Position numbers and translations under genes: made by a program. The notes under the pieces are model-generated. The model did no database searches. It was given only the letters and a program-made list of their open reading frames with translations, and had not been told where the DNA came from. From NCBI RefSeq assembly GCF_910592395.1, contig NC_088320.1, forward strand, positions 6,262,001 to 6,326,000: a stretch of DNA of 64,000 bases, read 5' to 3'. Source of the stretch: Lineus longissimus. Taxonomy: Eukaryota; Nemertea; Pilidiophora; Heteronemertea; Lineidae. Below are positions 33,407-44,330 of the stretch, piece by piece (the first letter of the stretch is position 1; each line of letters starts with the position of its first letter).

Positions 33407-35851
33407 TTGTGTGGACCTGGACTATTAATACTCAGCACCGCCGAATTACCACCTCCGACATGGGCTCATCAAGCCAACAGAGTGTACCCGAATTGGGGTG
33501 TTGCTTTCCACCATTTAGGAGGGGTTGACAATGGTCATAGTATCTGGCAGCACTCTTTAGCCGTACCCTTTATCAAGATTGATATTCAGAATATTACCAT
33601 ACCCCAATGTACAATGGCCAATTCAACTTGCGAGCAATTACGCCGCATGGCATTGGACATAAAAATTGACTCCGACACGACCATTACGACCATTAACGAA
33701 AACATTGACATTATTAGAAAGCTTATTCCAGTAAAATATACCGTACGAACGGGGACTCATAGGTCTAAACGTGCTTTATTTGGTTTTGTATCTGAATTTG
33801 CAAAAGCGATATTTGGCGTTCCCTCGCAATCAGATATCGAGAACGTGCATAGCCACATTGCTAAGGTCGAGAAAGGCCAACAGCTAACCTTCAATCAAAT
33901 TCAAAGGCAGACCAAAGAGCTGCATTCTTTTATAAAAGTAACTGACGAGCGAATAACGAACAGTATGGCAGGTATTAGAAATAATGGCGATTTAATTCAA
34001 CAGCTCGGCAGGAAGCTAAACGACTCGATTCAGATCCTGTATAGAAATGATCACTCCTTAGAGAATCGTCTCAATTTAGTCATTAGTGACATTGAAGTCA
34101 TCACTATTGCTATAAGGCATCTCTTGAGCTATCAACGTAACCTACAAGAACTTGCAAGCCAGGCAAGATCGTGGATAAGCGCGATCCAAATATTAATTAC
34201 TGGTACCCTACCTACCGGCTTAGTACACCCTAAGCAACTTCCTAACCTACAAGAACTTGCAAGCCAGGCAAGATCGTGGATAAGCGCGATCCAAATATTA
34301 ATTACTGGTACCCTACCTACCGGCTTAGTACACCCTAAGCAACTTCGCAGCGTACTACAGTCAATATCTATGTTTCTTGAAAGGGACTACCCTAATTTTA
34401 AGCTTGCGCATGAACATATTTCAGTTTACTATAATCGTAAAGACGTTATCTTTACTCAGACGGACGATTATATTTATATTACACTCAACATTCCATTGAC
34501 GGCAACGACAAGCTATTTTGACATTTACAGTTGTATTACGTTACCAATCCCTACGAACGATACTAGTTTCAACACAACTCAAGTTACTGGTAACGCCCCT
34601 TTTCTTGGCATAAGTCGTGACGGTCTCTACTATGCTGAAATAGACGTCAGTTTCTATGCCAGCTGCGAAGGCCACGAGAACAAACGTTGTGCGCATACAC
34701 TGTCGATGAAACATAAATCTATCCTCTCCTGTACCAGTGCCTTGTTTTATGACGACGCTGATATGATTATGAAACATTGTGAGATATCTTATAAAACCGG
34801 CCAACTTCTGGAAGGAACGCATGATTTAGGGGATTCTTATTACTTAGCAAGCTCACGTGACCCTACTTGGTCCTTAGTATGTGGTATTACCAGCCCACCC
34901 CGTATCATCCAAGGCTGTACAATTTGTATCATTCAAGTTCCGTGTGGATGTCAATTGGTCGCATCTACCTTCCAGCTGCCAGCACGTTTAACTGGCTGCA
35001 ACGCAACTGAATCACAAGTGACGTACTTTCATTCTATTAATTTGCCTGTCTTACATGCCCTCTTTCCCAGAGATGCTTTGCAACGAATTAGCGGTGCGAC
35101 AACGTCGGGCCGTAGTCACCAGGTTGTATTACCTAACATGACCATAAAAACTGGAGATTGGAAACAAATCGCAGAGAAAGACGACGCTTATGCCCTAGAT
35201 TTTAAGACAATAGCCAATAAGGTTAAAAGTGATGGTCAAATATTCGCCACAAAAGCAGACTATTTACAGCATCAACTGCAGCAGCCAGAACAGAGCTTAT
35301 TTTCAAGTCCTTCTTTTCAAATCTTAACACCGACAGCCCTATTGTCACTGATTGCGCTAGCACTTTCTGTGTACGCCGTATTCCGAACTCGAGCAGTGCT
35401 CGCATTATTAACTCTTAAACAAGCCTTACCTGCAAAAGCTGAACTTGCAATTACAGATGACGCCCATACATTTGATCTCACAAAAACGCTACAGGAACTC
35501 AAGCCAAGCCTTGAGAACCTTCAGCTATCCGTAAACTTAGAGTTCGTGGCAATCAGAGTGATATTGGCCATCGCCACGTTGCTCTTCTTGTACGTTTCTA
35601 TTAAGCTCGCCTATAAGGTAAAGCGCAAATGTTGTCCAATAAAGAAGCGGTCGGTAACCATCATATTTGAGCTATCTGACGATACTGGTCGTATGTTAAT
35701 TGATCTCTTTGGATTTCTATTAGATGCTTCTTTATTTCAACTTCATCTATCACTAGCGATAAATTCTCATATAACATGTAAATGTATAACACAGTCCAAA
35801 TTTCTTGTATTTTTTCTCTCATGTTTTCTCTGCTTGTTGATAAACTGTTAA
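33407..35851 (+). CDS. Retroviral envelope-like ORF (errantivirus / baculovirus F type), 5' end broken
   Basis: One uninterrupted 814-codon frame. Residues 119-122 are RSKR, a furin-type cleavage site, followed by a hydrophobic Gly/Phe-rich fusion-peptide-like segment (123-139) and heptad-rich helix, the order seen in errantivirus Env and baculovirus F proteins. Hydrophobic spans lie near 640-662 and 713-736, the second followed by a basic cytosolic stretch. Many NxT/S sites fit a secreted glycoprotein. The frame opens right after a TAA (33404-33406) with no ATG until residue 70. A signal-peptide-like frame starting at an ATG at 33358 lies in another frame and overlaps, so a frameshift separates the two parts. 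An exact 105-bp in-frame duplication sits at 34139-34348. I found no gag, pol or LTR nearby. It is either a solo or orphan env fragment or a candidate captured gene; family assignment rests on motif layout only. Confidence 0.72.
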   Translation: MCGPGLLILSTAELPPPTWAHQANRVYPNWGVAFHHLGGVDNGHSIWQHSLAVPFIKIDIQNITIPQCTMANSTCEQLRRMALDIKIDSDTTITTINENIDIIRKLIPVKYTVRTGTHRSKRALFGFVSEFAKAIFGVPSQSDIENVHSHIAKVEKGQQLTFNQIQRQTKELHSFIKVTDERITNSMAGIRNNGDLIQQLGRKLNDSIQILYRNDHSLENRLNLVISDIEVITIAIRHLLSYQRNLQELASQARSWISAIQILITGTLPTGLVHPKQLPNLQELASQARSWISAIQILITGTLPTGLVHPKQLRSVLQSISMFLERDYPNFKLAHEHISVYYNRKDVIFTQTDDYIYITLNIPLTATTSYFDIYSCITLPIPTNDTSFNTTQVTGNAPFLGISRDGLYYAEIDVSFYASCEGHENKRCAHTLSMKHKSILSCTSALFYDDADMIMKHCEISYKTGQLLEGTHDLGDSYYLASSRDPTWSLVCGITSPPRIIQGCTICIIQVPCGCQLVASTFQLPARLTGCNATESQVTYFHSINLPVLHALFPRDALQRISGATTSGRSHQVVLPNMTIKTGDWKQIAEKDDAYALDFKTIANKVKSDGQIFATKADYLQHQLQQPEQSLFSSPSFQILTPTALLSLIALALSVYAVFRTRAVLALLTLKQALPAKAELAITDDAHTFDLTKTLQELKPSLENLQLSVNLEFVAIRVILAIATLLFLYVSIKLAYKVKRKCCPIKKRSVTIIFELSDDTGRMLIDLFGFLLDASLFQLHLSLAINSHITCKCITQSKFLVFFLSCFLCLLINC
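34139..34348 (+). repeat. 105-bp in-frame tandem duplication inside the envelope ORF
   Basis: Copy 1 (34139-34243) and copy 2 (34244-34348) match through about 103 bases, differing only at the very end. It adds 35 codons to the region just after the N-terminal helical part and does not disturb the frame. Confidence 0.95.
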
Positions 35852-36760
35852 AAGAACACGTACCCACCTTTATTCGGAAACCGAATTTAAAGCCACAGAA
35901 TCAATGATGTAAAATGCAACACGAATATACAAGAGCTACACTCAGTTCTTCCAAAAATCTATCCACTGACAACACGACGTAAGAGAACACGATGAGAATA
36001 CCAGTCGGTGACAGAAGGATGATCGCTATCCGATAGCGCTTTTAACGATATGGGCCTTGATGTTGGTGCGGGCATCAAGATAGTCAATGAGTAATAATTG
36101 CGGCCATTAACGCCACATATCCTGATCGGAATCATTATGACTGAGGCATGCAGCTGGAGGTCCCAAATCGAAGGGTAACCCCTATGTTTTTTGTGAAACT
36201 ATAAATCAGATGAACCCACGTAATAATTATATGATAAATGATGACCACCGATTTGGTAAGCCCACGCTGTATTGACGGTGACCTTTAATAGGGTTGTTCT
36301 ACAAGCGCGGCGCTTGCCCATTACGCTGCAGTTCTTTGGCAAAAATAGAATAAGTATTGGAAGAGCCAAAACTCATTACTGCAAAGTACTTTGAAGTAAT
36401 GAGTTCTTGGAAGAATAAAAGAGGTGAAAAATGTAGACTCAAGTCGGTATTTAATACAGACCGTTCGAATACGAATATGAAACAAAGAAGACGATCTTGT
36501 AGACAAACCTGGAGTGTTTCACATATCGAAATAAATGTGAAACATATACAGTCCACTCCAAATCACTGTATCCCAATAATGCAATAATAATAATAATCAA
36601 AATGATAAGATAATTGTGTACTACTGACCTGCCCTAGATGCTTGTAGATAAATTCGTGTATTTTGTAATACAAATATTCGCTTATCAATCGTCACATATC
36701 TGATTTACATGGTATGTGAATTTTTGATAAAGCGTGTCTCAAAAACATTGAAACAGACAA
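35852..36760. other. Region downstream of the envelope ORF; no LTR found
   Basis: I looked for a terminal repeat matching sequence before 33358 and found none. AT-rich, no gene. Confidence 0.4.
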
Positions 36761-36764
36761 ATAT

Positions 36765-37080
36765 ACTTTGAATGAGTAGCCTAATAAAAGTCAACACTTC
36801 TTATGAGGATTTTCACAATAAAAGTCAATAGTTCAATTAAATGAATGACCAAATTAAAGTCAACGCTGCCGATGAACAACCAAATATGATTAAACAGTTT
36901 TAATAAATAACCGAATAAAAGTCAACATTTCAATAAATAACTCAATAAATCTCAACATTTCACTAAATAACCCAATAAATCTCAACATTTCAATAAATAA
37001 CCCAATAAATCTCAACATTTCAATAAATAACCCAATAAATCTCAACATTTCAATAAATAACCCAATAAATCTCAACACTT
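36765..37080 (+). repeat. 30-bp AT-rich minisatellite rich in AATAAA
   Basis: Well-ordered units from about 36920 contain CAACATTTCAATAAATAACC and CAATAAATCT; looser copies extend back to 36765. Each ordered unit holds two AATAAA hexamers on the plus strand. Unit length divisible by three gives an artificial minus-strand ORF. Confidence 0.85.
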
Positions 37081-37967
37081 CCACTGAATTAGTGAATAAC
37101 CCAACAAAAATTAACACTCACTCTTCCTGGAACTGGAAAAAGTCAAGATCTTCAGTGTCCTGGGAACTTCAGATGAAGCCTAGAAGGACCTGGGCTGAGG
37201 AAGAGCAATATACAACTGTAAAATACAGTCTTTCCTCTCACACGTCAATCGACAATACCCAACAGTCACACGGACATTAATTAAATCATTCGCTTCCTGA
37301 ATACCGCCTGAATAAACTTCAGGCTATGTAAAGGATTTCATGATTTGACTAATCAACACTGAAAAAACACTTCAGTCAAATCTGAACGATAAGCAGCTGT
37401 ATCTTTTTACAACTTGACATTTCGACACAACGAGGTTACACAAAACTGCTGGTGCAATCAAATTATAAAGGGACTAAAATAACCCATAATAAACAATCGA
37501 TAACTGAACCACGACCATTTTTTTAAAAGTGAGTTCTTTAGTTTTGAGTGTGTTATTCGACTCCTTGTACACAACCGGCCGTGTGACGTGCATCTGCCCG
37601 CAAGCAAGAATGTCTTGCTTACCCTCTCAAGGCTGCACTCGGCCTACAACATTTACAAAAGGAGCCGTTCACCTAAGAAAAATCTCCCTTGTCATGCGTG
37701 GGAAAATGGTCTCATTTAATCGTTTCCCCGCCTTTTGATTTGAGCGTGTTAGATCTTGACCAGCATATTGCCTTCGTAGCCCCATACTTGTCAACAAGCT
37801 GAGAAAAGTCAATACATTGAGGGTTGAGGTGGACATTGGAATTTTTGCATGGACAACAAATTTGTTGTTTGGTACTTTTCAGGTCAAGTCAAGCTAATAC
37901 AGTTTCTCAGACATAAAATGCATTCTAACCAGCTTCTTGAGACAACTGTGTGTAGGATGTTTTAAAT

Positions 37968-38089
37968 GACAGTTTTGGTCCCAAATTAGTTGTTTCCATT
38001 CAATTTGACCTCCTGAAATCAGGACACCTCTTTTATAAAGGATATTACTTGTCAGTCTCGAGGTCGTCCTTAATAGAGAGGTTCTACTG
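37968..38089 (+). mobile_element. CAGTGGAACC-type MITE, 5'-truncated
   Basis: Begins inside the family at ACAGTTTTGGTCCCAAATTA and runs to the intact end AATAGAGAGGTTCTACTG followed by TA. Confidence 0.75.
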
Positions 38090-38162
38090 TACTGGAGGGT
38101 GACTTTTGTTGCTGTTTTACAACTCAACAGATAGCCAGTGTCAAACTTTGATAAGGATATGG

Positions 38163-38290
38163 TACACCTCTCTATTAAGGACACTAAATGGGTGGTTTCC
38201 AATCAATTTTACCTCTATAATAAGTACACCTCTCGAATAAGGACAGCAGTTATCAGTCCTGTGGGTGTCCTTAATAGGGAGGTTCCACTG
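38163..38290 (+). mobile_element. CAGTGGAACC-type MITE, 5'-truncated
   Basis: Begins at ACACCTCTCTATTAAGGACA and ends AATAGGGAGGTTCCACTG plus TA. It lies only 73 bp after the previous copy and in the same orientation. Confidence 0.75.
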
Positions 38291-39959
38291 TACTTTTAAA
38301 ACTTGTCTCCGAAGATTCTGCACTTGTGATAGGTCAAGTAGGTTCCTCAAGCTTGATCTCAAGTCCCATGGGGGACACATGAAAATCAGCTGCACTTTTA
38401 AACATGTTTCAAAATGTGGTATTTAGACAATATCAAACAAGGTTTTCTTTAGAGACCATCTTTATAATGAGAGTCTACCTACCAGTACCCTTGTGATAAT
38501 TAGGTTAAGGTGAAACTAAAGTACATGTGTAACTCCATTTTGTCAATCCAGAAACCTTTCAAACACTAAACATTGGACAAGATATTATTCGCAGGCCATG
38601 CAGATAAAAGGTGACAGTGCCTTCTGAGAGATACTTTTACCGTTTTGTGAGTTTTGGATAAGTTCTGGTGTTTCTTAGATTGGCGAAACGAGTCACTTTA
38701 GTTAAATTAAATAATTGACTTTCTTATCACACTCTGGCAAATGGTTATAAAGATAGATTGTGATATACTTACAAAGCCGTCATTCGAGTTCCATCAATCT
38801 TTCTGCAGCGGAGATACTCATTGAAATGACGTTATGGTAATGAGGCATTTTTACATTGTACTTTTGTAGGTATATGTAAAATAAGTCTTTTGTTATGTGC
38901 AGGTGCCTTAATTCAGATGAGGTATAATAAATTCATAAATTCATAAATTCATAAATCTGTCAATTTTGTCAAGTCTGCAATATTTTTTATTAACTTTTAG
39001 AATAGCTCAGCGACATCTGTTTCGACAAACAGAATTCTAGAAAAGTTCAAAGTTGCTCCACTCTTCAATCAAAGTCACCCCATGTGACAGTAGGCCCTAC
39101 TTGGTCCTTGGTTGTCTAATCAAGGCCGCTTGAGGACAGCACAAATTAGGTCATAAACCCTACCACATGCCTGTGGATGATGACACCTCAGGTTTTGAAC
39201 TGCATTTTTTTGTTTTACGCAGCACTTTTAGTACACACCAAGTATTCATTTCTGAAAAACTACATACCTACCTGGTCTGTAATGTTCAAAAGATTTAGAA
39301 AGATTTCGATCAGTTCTTGTGCTTCTGGCAATGCGACAGAATAAGATAAAATAGAGGCCTTTATTGTTGTCATTGGCAGGACCATGACACCAAAGCCTTC
39401 AGACATGTCCAATGAAGGCACCACAATGGATGTAGACAGCATGGATGACTGGACTGCAGGAAGACAATCAGTGCTAACTAGACTAGATAAAAGGCAGATG
39501 AATTGGCCTTGTCAGAGTGTCAAGGGTCCTCTCTTAATTTTGATGGGTAAAAACATCTTTTGGTAGTTTTTGTGGTTTAAAGTTGCCCACTTCTACTCTG
39601 AGCCTGGGACTCTGAATTGAAGTGAACCGTCTTCTCTCTGGGAGGGACAACAAATCTCATGATATGTGGATGGATGGATTTGGGATAAAAGGCTATAGGC
39701 CTAGTCAAGTCGTTGAGTGCTGACTTTCACACAGTACCACCTACAACAATTTTTTATCAGGCCAGGATGATTTAAGAACTACATTATTTTACAATTAATT
39801 ATGGATCAGCAATGTACGTCATATGATGCTTCAGATTAAATACCCCTAACGGAGGTCTTGAAATTGAATAAAAGTTTTAACACCAGTCCTCCAAGTTAAA
39901 GGGCTAAAACCCCTTAAATTGGCATGTCACCATAGCACCATTGGAAAAATTCATGATTA
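38291..39959. other. Intergenic DNA with no recognised feature
   Basis: AT-rich, with a short ATTCATAAATTCATAAATTC stutter near 38930. ORFs at 39260-39566 show no family signal. Confidence 0.45.
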
Positions 39960-40114
39960 CAGTAAAACCTCTCTATTAAGGACACCCTGGGGACTGACAA
40001 GTGCTGCCCTTATTGATAGAAAGATGTCCGGATAAGGGAGGTTAATTTGTATGACAACAGCCAATTAGGATCAAAACTAGTGTCTTTGATGAAAGAGCAG
40101 TGTCTCCTAAGAGA
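39960..40114 (-). mobile_element. CAGTGGAACC-type MITE, inverted and truncated
   Basis: Starts CAGTAAAACCTCTCTATTAA and carries GGACTGACAAGTGCTG and AAAACTAGTGTC segments in inverted order. The distal end is lost near a C-rich run. Confidence 0.7.
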
Positions 40115-40229
40115 AGTCCCCCCCCCTCCCCTCTGTAAAACTGACACAGGTGGACATGGAAGAGTCCTAGAGACCTTGAATTAAGTGGCATTTGGCACTG
40201 TGACTCACTGACTGTGCCAATGCCAGATA

Positions 40230-41285
40230 AAGCCGAGGACACACTACCAACTATTGCTCACCAAGATCAAAAACAGATGTAGGGTCACCTTGCAAGTCAC
40301 TCTTGCTGGCCTCAACAACTGTGCGTTCACACCAATGTCAGGCCCAGACAATTTTAGCTACCTGTACCTGTCTGTGACGTCACTGGAGGGAAACATTTTG
40401 GAGGGAATTTTCAGATGAAAACAAACATGGCTTATAAGACCCCTGCTGTCATTGCTCCTGATTAATCAGGTATACCTGTAGTTTTATAGGCCCATGGACA
40501 TTCTCAGAACAGCCAACCATCTTCAAAGTACGGGTTTACATGTCAAAAACATATAATCGGAACTCCACCTTAAAATGTAGACTCAAATAGCTAAAAAAGC
40601 TAGTGCCCTAAGTAACATGAATTCATTTTTTCTTGGTGTAAAGAGCTTGAAAGTTAAAAACAAAACCTCTTGTTTACATTTTCCTTGCTCGAAACAGTTG
40701 GTGAACCGTTCACAAACGACAATTCTACCTGAAGTAGCCCCTGTGGTGGCAATCTTGGCGAAAATATAGAACTCCCCACCAACTCACCAAGACTGGGTGA
40801 GAGTATCTAATTTCATTGGCCAAGTGAATTGCCAGACCGTTCACATATGACAAGACATCTGCAGTCAATTAAATTAATCACCATTGGCCAATTTTTCTTG
40901 GTAGTGTGTCCTCGGCTAGCCAAGAAAAAATGAATTCATGTTACTAGGCACTAGCTTTTTTAGCTATTTGAGTCTACATTTTAAGGTGGAGTTCCGATTA
41001 TATGTTTTTGACATGTAAACCCGTACTTTGAAGATGGTTGGCTGTTTTGAGAATGTCCATGGGCCTATAAAACTACAGGTATATACCTGATTAATCAGGA
41101 GCAATGACAGCAGGGGTCTCATAAGCCATGTTTGTTTTCATCTGAAAATTCCCTCCAAAATGTTTCCCTCCAGTGATGTCACAGACAGGTACAGGTAGCT
41201 AAAATTGTCTGGGTGAACGTTGCCAGGTGACCCTACATCTGTTTTTGATCTTGGTGAGCAATAGTTGGTAGTGTGTCCTCGGCTT
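40230..41285. mobile_element. Foldback element (1,056 bp) with arms of about 370-400 bp
   Basis: Left arm 40230-40636 and right arm 40920-41285 are near-perfect inverted repeats ending AAGCCGAGGACACACTACC. TA flanks both sides (40228-40229, 41286-41287). The left arm has about 40 extra bases near 40305. The 283-bp spacer also carries a near-terminal copy of the end motif at about 40898-40917, hinting at an internal rearrangement. No ORF. Confidence 0.9.
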
Positions 41286-41714
41286 TACACTTCTGCACGG
41301 AAGAAGGGCAGACCCAGAGCTTTATGCACCCACATGAGGAAACCAGCCCTGTAAAAATTATCTCCTAACCATCCCCCACCAACTAATGGAAAATACCTTA
41401 GATGCCGGGGGGGGGGGGGGGGGGGGATGGATATTTGATGAGGGGAGAGTTTCTGAGGAATAATAGTTTATTGACTTTAGCTCTCAGCTTATCTGAGCCA
41501 GGTAACCTCCTGCTGAGTTGCCGTACCAAAGGCTGAGGTCAACATATGTTGTTACATAACCGAACTTGCTATCACATCCTGGTTGCCTTGAAGTCGACCA
41601 AATTACTTCTAATTTTGCCTCATCACAGTAAATTAGTCATGAGTGTTATCACTGGTTACGCTGGCCATTAGGTAGTATCAGTGGGTGGTTGAAATTGGAG
41701 GGCGACTAAATATT
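41286..41714. other. Intergenic DNA with a poly-G tract and one arm of a 24-bp inverted repeat
   Basis: A G homopolymer lies at about 41408-41426. CATGAGGAAACCAGCCCTGT at 41334 onward recurs, inverted, at the end of the neighbouring minus-strand ORF. Confidence 0.7.
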
Positions 41715-42044
41715 TTACAGGGCTGGTTTCCTCATGAGGAGAGGGGCAGAGCCAGAAGCATCATCATCCACATCACAAGCCACAGGCCCTTCGACCATAG
41801 ACATTGGATGATGTCTCATTGTCATCTCACGACATGACGTCGACGATGTCGACGACTGTTCCAAATCCTTGCTTGATGGTCCATCTTCGATACACTCTTG
41901 TATTGTACTACCTCGTAAACAAGATAAAAAAACCCTGAGAAAAAGCAGATTAAATGTGCTTTGAAATATCGAGAGTAAATCGAAAACCAGTGGTGCCAGG
42001 ATGATCATGTAAATTGTAATGACTATAAATGTTGGATCTTCCAT
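41715..42044 (-). CDS. Putative small single-span membrane protein, 109 aa
   Basis: I do not recognise the family. The ATG-started frame opens MEDPTFIVITIYMIILAPLV and stays hydrophobic to about residue 43, followed by an acidic, Ser-rich tail ending SAPLLMRKPAL and TAA. This is an N-terminal anchor with a cytosolic tail in outline. It is divergent from SDHAF3, which starts 735 bp away. A good acceptor-like TTTTTCTCAG lies within the frame near residue 37, so part of it could be intronic and the gene two-exon. Coding status is uncertain. Confidence 0.4.
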   Translation of the reverse strand: MEDPTFIVITIYMIILAPLVFDLLSIFQSTFNLLFLRVFLSCLRGSTIQECIEDGPSSKDLEQSSTSSTSCREMTMRHHPMSMVEGPVACDVDDDASGSAPLLMRKPAL

Positions 42045-42779
42045 GTGTCTTCATGTCGTTGTCATGGTCACGTTGGTGGGCGTGGTCAAAATTTAAAGCA
42101 CGGCACGTGGAGGGGAAACCCATTCTATTTTTGTTCACAGTGACTCATCACTCTCTTGGTTACAGCGCCACCCGCGGGGCCTAATAGTACTAGGCTAATT
42201 TTTTTTCAATAAAAGGTCACAGATATTTGATTGAGAAATAATTAAATAGCATATTTGAAGCTTATCTCAATAAAAGTTTACGTCATGGTTAAAATATTGT
42301 TTTTAATAACTCCTAAAATATTTTGCATCATATGACCAGGTTACAGGTTTCCTTTTATCCATACTTATCGAAAGCCTAAAACCAGTTTTATCAATTTAGT
42401 TTCAGATTTTCCCGAAGTGGCAGTCAAGTGTTTCCGCTTTCTGACCTTTCAAAAACAGTTACAAAACAACTAAACAAAAGTCTTATTTATTACTCAAGAA
42501 AATATATATTTTAGAAACTGATCACATAATGAAGTGAAATAAACTCGAGCAGACTCTAGTATATGCATAAAGTTGCATATTTCTTCGGATAAACTGATAA
42601 TTTGCAGTTTTATTAACATAAAAATGAAAAAATTTATGTGTTAACAAACATAAAAAAGTTGACTCTGACTGAGAAGTGACTGGACGGTGAACTGGAAGCT
42701 GAACTGCCAAGTGCATTGAAGCATCTGCAAGTGAAAGGCCCTACCAAAGACAATAATCAGTTCGGAAAAAATAATCGAA
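42045..42779. promoter_or_regulatory. Divergent intergenic space between the 109-aa ORF and SDHAF3
   Basis: SDHAF3 starts at its right edge; the small minus-strand ORF starts at its left edge. Probable promoter of SDHAF3. I see no TATA box at a fitting distance and no clear named motif. Confidence 0.4.
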
Positions 42780-43403
42780 ATGGCCACTCATGTTGCAAGA
42801 GTACGGCTGCTTTACAAGAGCATTTTACGACTACACAGAGGATTGCCTGTCGAACTACAAGCGGTCGGGACGCAATATGTAAGGGATGAATTCAGACGAC
42901 ACAAGGACGCCACACCAGAGGCCACCGAAAAGTTCATGAAGGAGTGGATTGTAAGTTAAGATTCTCTGACAATCAGAAATTTTGACTTTGCAGTGCGAGT
43001 TGTTTGATAATATGGCATGAAAGTAGACCTAAACTGAAGTGAAGTAAATAGTTGTATAGCAACCATTCTAAGTGTCCTCCTCACTGGCGCTTTCATGAAA
43101 GTACTTTTTAAAGAGCAGGGTCTTTAGCCCTCTCTTGAAACTGGCAACAGAATCACTCTCATGCAGTGAATAGTCGGTATATTTCATTTCATTTTGTTTT
43201 TCCAGATATACTGCAACATGCTTGCAAAGCAGCTCGGTAAGAGAACAAAAGTACAAACGATTGGAGCAGATTTAGCAGATGATACTCTTGGAACCTTGAC
43301 GGAGGAGCAGATCGGACAATTATACGAACTTCGTTCCGAGTCAGTGAAACCACGAGATCCTGAGAATCCATTCGGACCCCCACTCGATGAAGCAAAGTCT
43401 TGA
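42780..43403 (+). CDS. SDHAF3: Succinate dehydrogenase assembly factor 3 (ACN9/SDHAF3), two exons
   Basis: Exon 1 is 42780-42950 and exon 2 is 43206-43403, joined in phase 0 (ATT|GTAAGT ... TTTTTCCAG), 122 aa in total; human SDHAF3 is 125 aa. It is a mitochondrial-matrix LYR-motif chaperone that helps mature the iron-sulfur subunit SDHB of complex II. The N-terminus has RVRLLYKSILRLHR, where LLYK stands at the LYR position, then GTQYVRDEFRRHKDA, the most conserved block of the family. Exon 2 contains LTEEQIGQLYELR, matching the DEQIGQLQEL block. The ATG chosen directly precedes the family's usual start. Confidence 0.93.
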
Positions 43404-43817
43404 TGTTTTAGAGACAGTTAGGACAATTTAGGATGATAAATTATTGACAATATAACTCAAATTCTTTTAGAGAAAGAATATGAACATGCACAAATCATAA
43501 ATTTTGGACAATATTATGTCTACTAAGGATACAGAACTGATAAGATCTGTATTGCCACCTGTAGCAAAATGCCCTCCAATCTATCCTCGGTAATTTCAGC
43601 CTTTCAAGAAAATAAGAAATTTGCTATACATTTTCTTGTTTCTTTTTATTTAATTGTCACTTTATCTACACTTGATTCACAGAATACAAAACAGCACATT
43701 CCATAAATAATATAGTCTCTTTTTACAACGTCTTACATATTTAATGCTTTGTACATGTACAAGCATACAGTGCTATACATGCCACTTGTTATATTCTTTT
43801 GTTGTGAAGGGTATGAC

Positions 43818-43823
43818 AATAAA
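43818..43823 (+). terminator. Candidate polyadenylation signal for SDHAF3
   Basis: AATAAA about 415 bp after the SDHAF3 stop. Other candidates downstream (near 43995) are possible. Confidence 0.45.
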
Positions 43824-44324
43824 ACTTGGGCATATTTTTTAGTGACCAAATTTCTAACAGCCGATACACATGCGTACGTTTGCTATTTGCCCGGTCATAT
43901 ATGACCTCAACTGGGCTCTGGACTTTGACCAACAATATTGAAGGCATGAACAAGTACAAAACCTCTTCCGGTAAGTGTGACAAAGCAAAACCAAATAAAC
44001 ATTCTCCCAAGTGTGCAGAGGCCTCAAATATGCTCATCAGACGAAGATAAGATTCTTTCGGTCGTAATCTCCAGAGATACAAACTTTTTTAGAGAAACAA
44101 AAGTTTGAGTCTGACACTTATACTACAAATATCTCAGACAGGAGGTAAGTCAGCTAACAAAAATATCAACTTATCACAGATTTGTAGATATTCGGCACAG
44201 GCAAGCTGTTGATGTACAATTTTTTAGAGCCACTTAGTTTCATGGTTTACAGCGAATTCCCGGTGCCTTATACGGGACCTCGGTGAGATACAATGTGCCT
44301 GCCTAGACGTTACTCTCATTACTC

Positions 44325-44330
44325 TTTATT
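44325..44330 (-). terminator. Candidate polyadenylation signal for DYNC2I1
   Basis: AATAAA on the minus strand, 277 bp after the stop at 44607. DYNC2I1 and SDHAF3 converge tail to tail here. Confidence 0.5.

Noticed and set aside
35852-36300. 3' LTR for the envelope ORF
   Set aside because: No matching direct repeat found upstream of 33358, no polypurine tract or TG...CA ends that I could pair.
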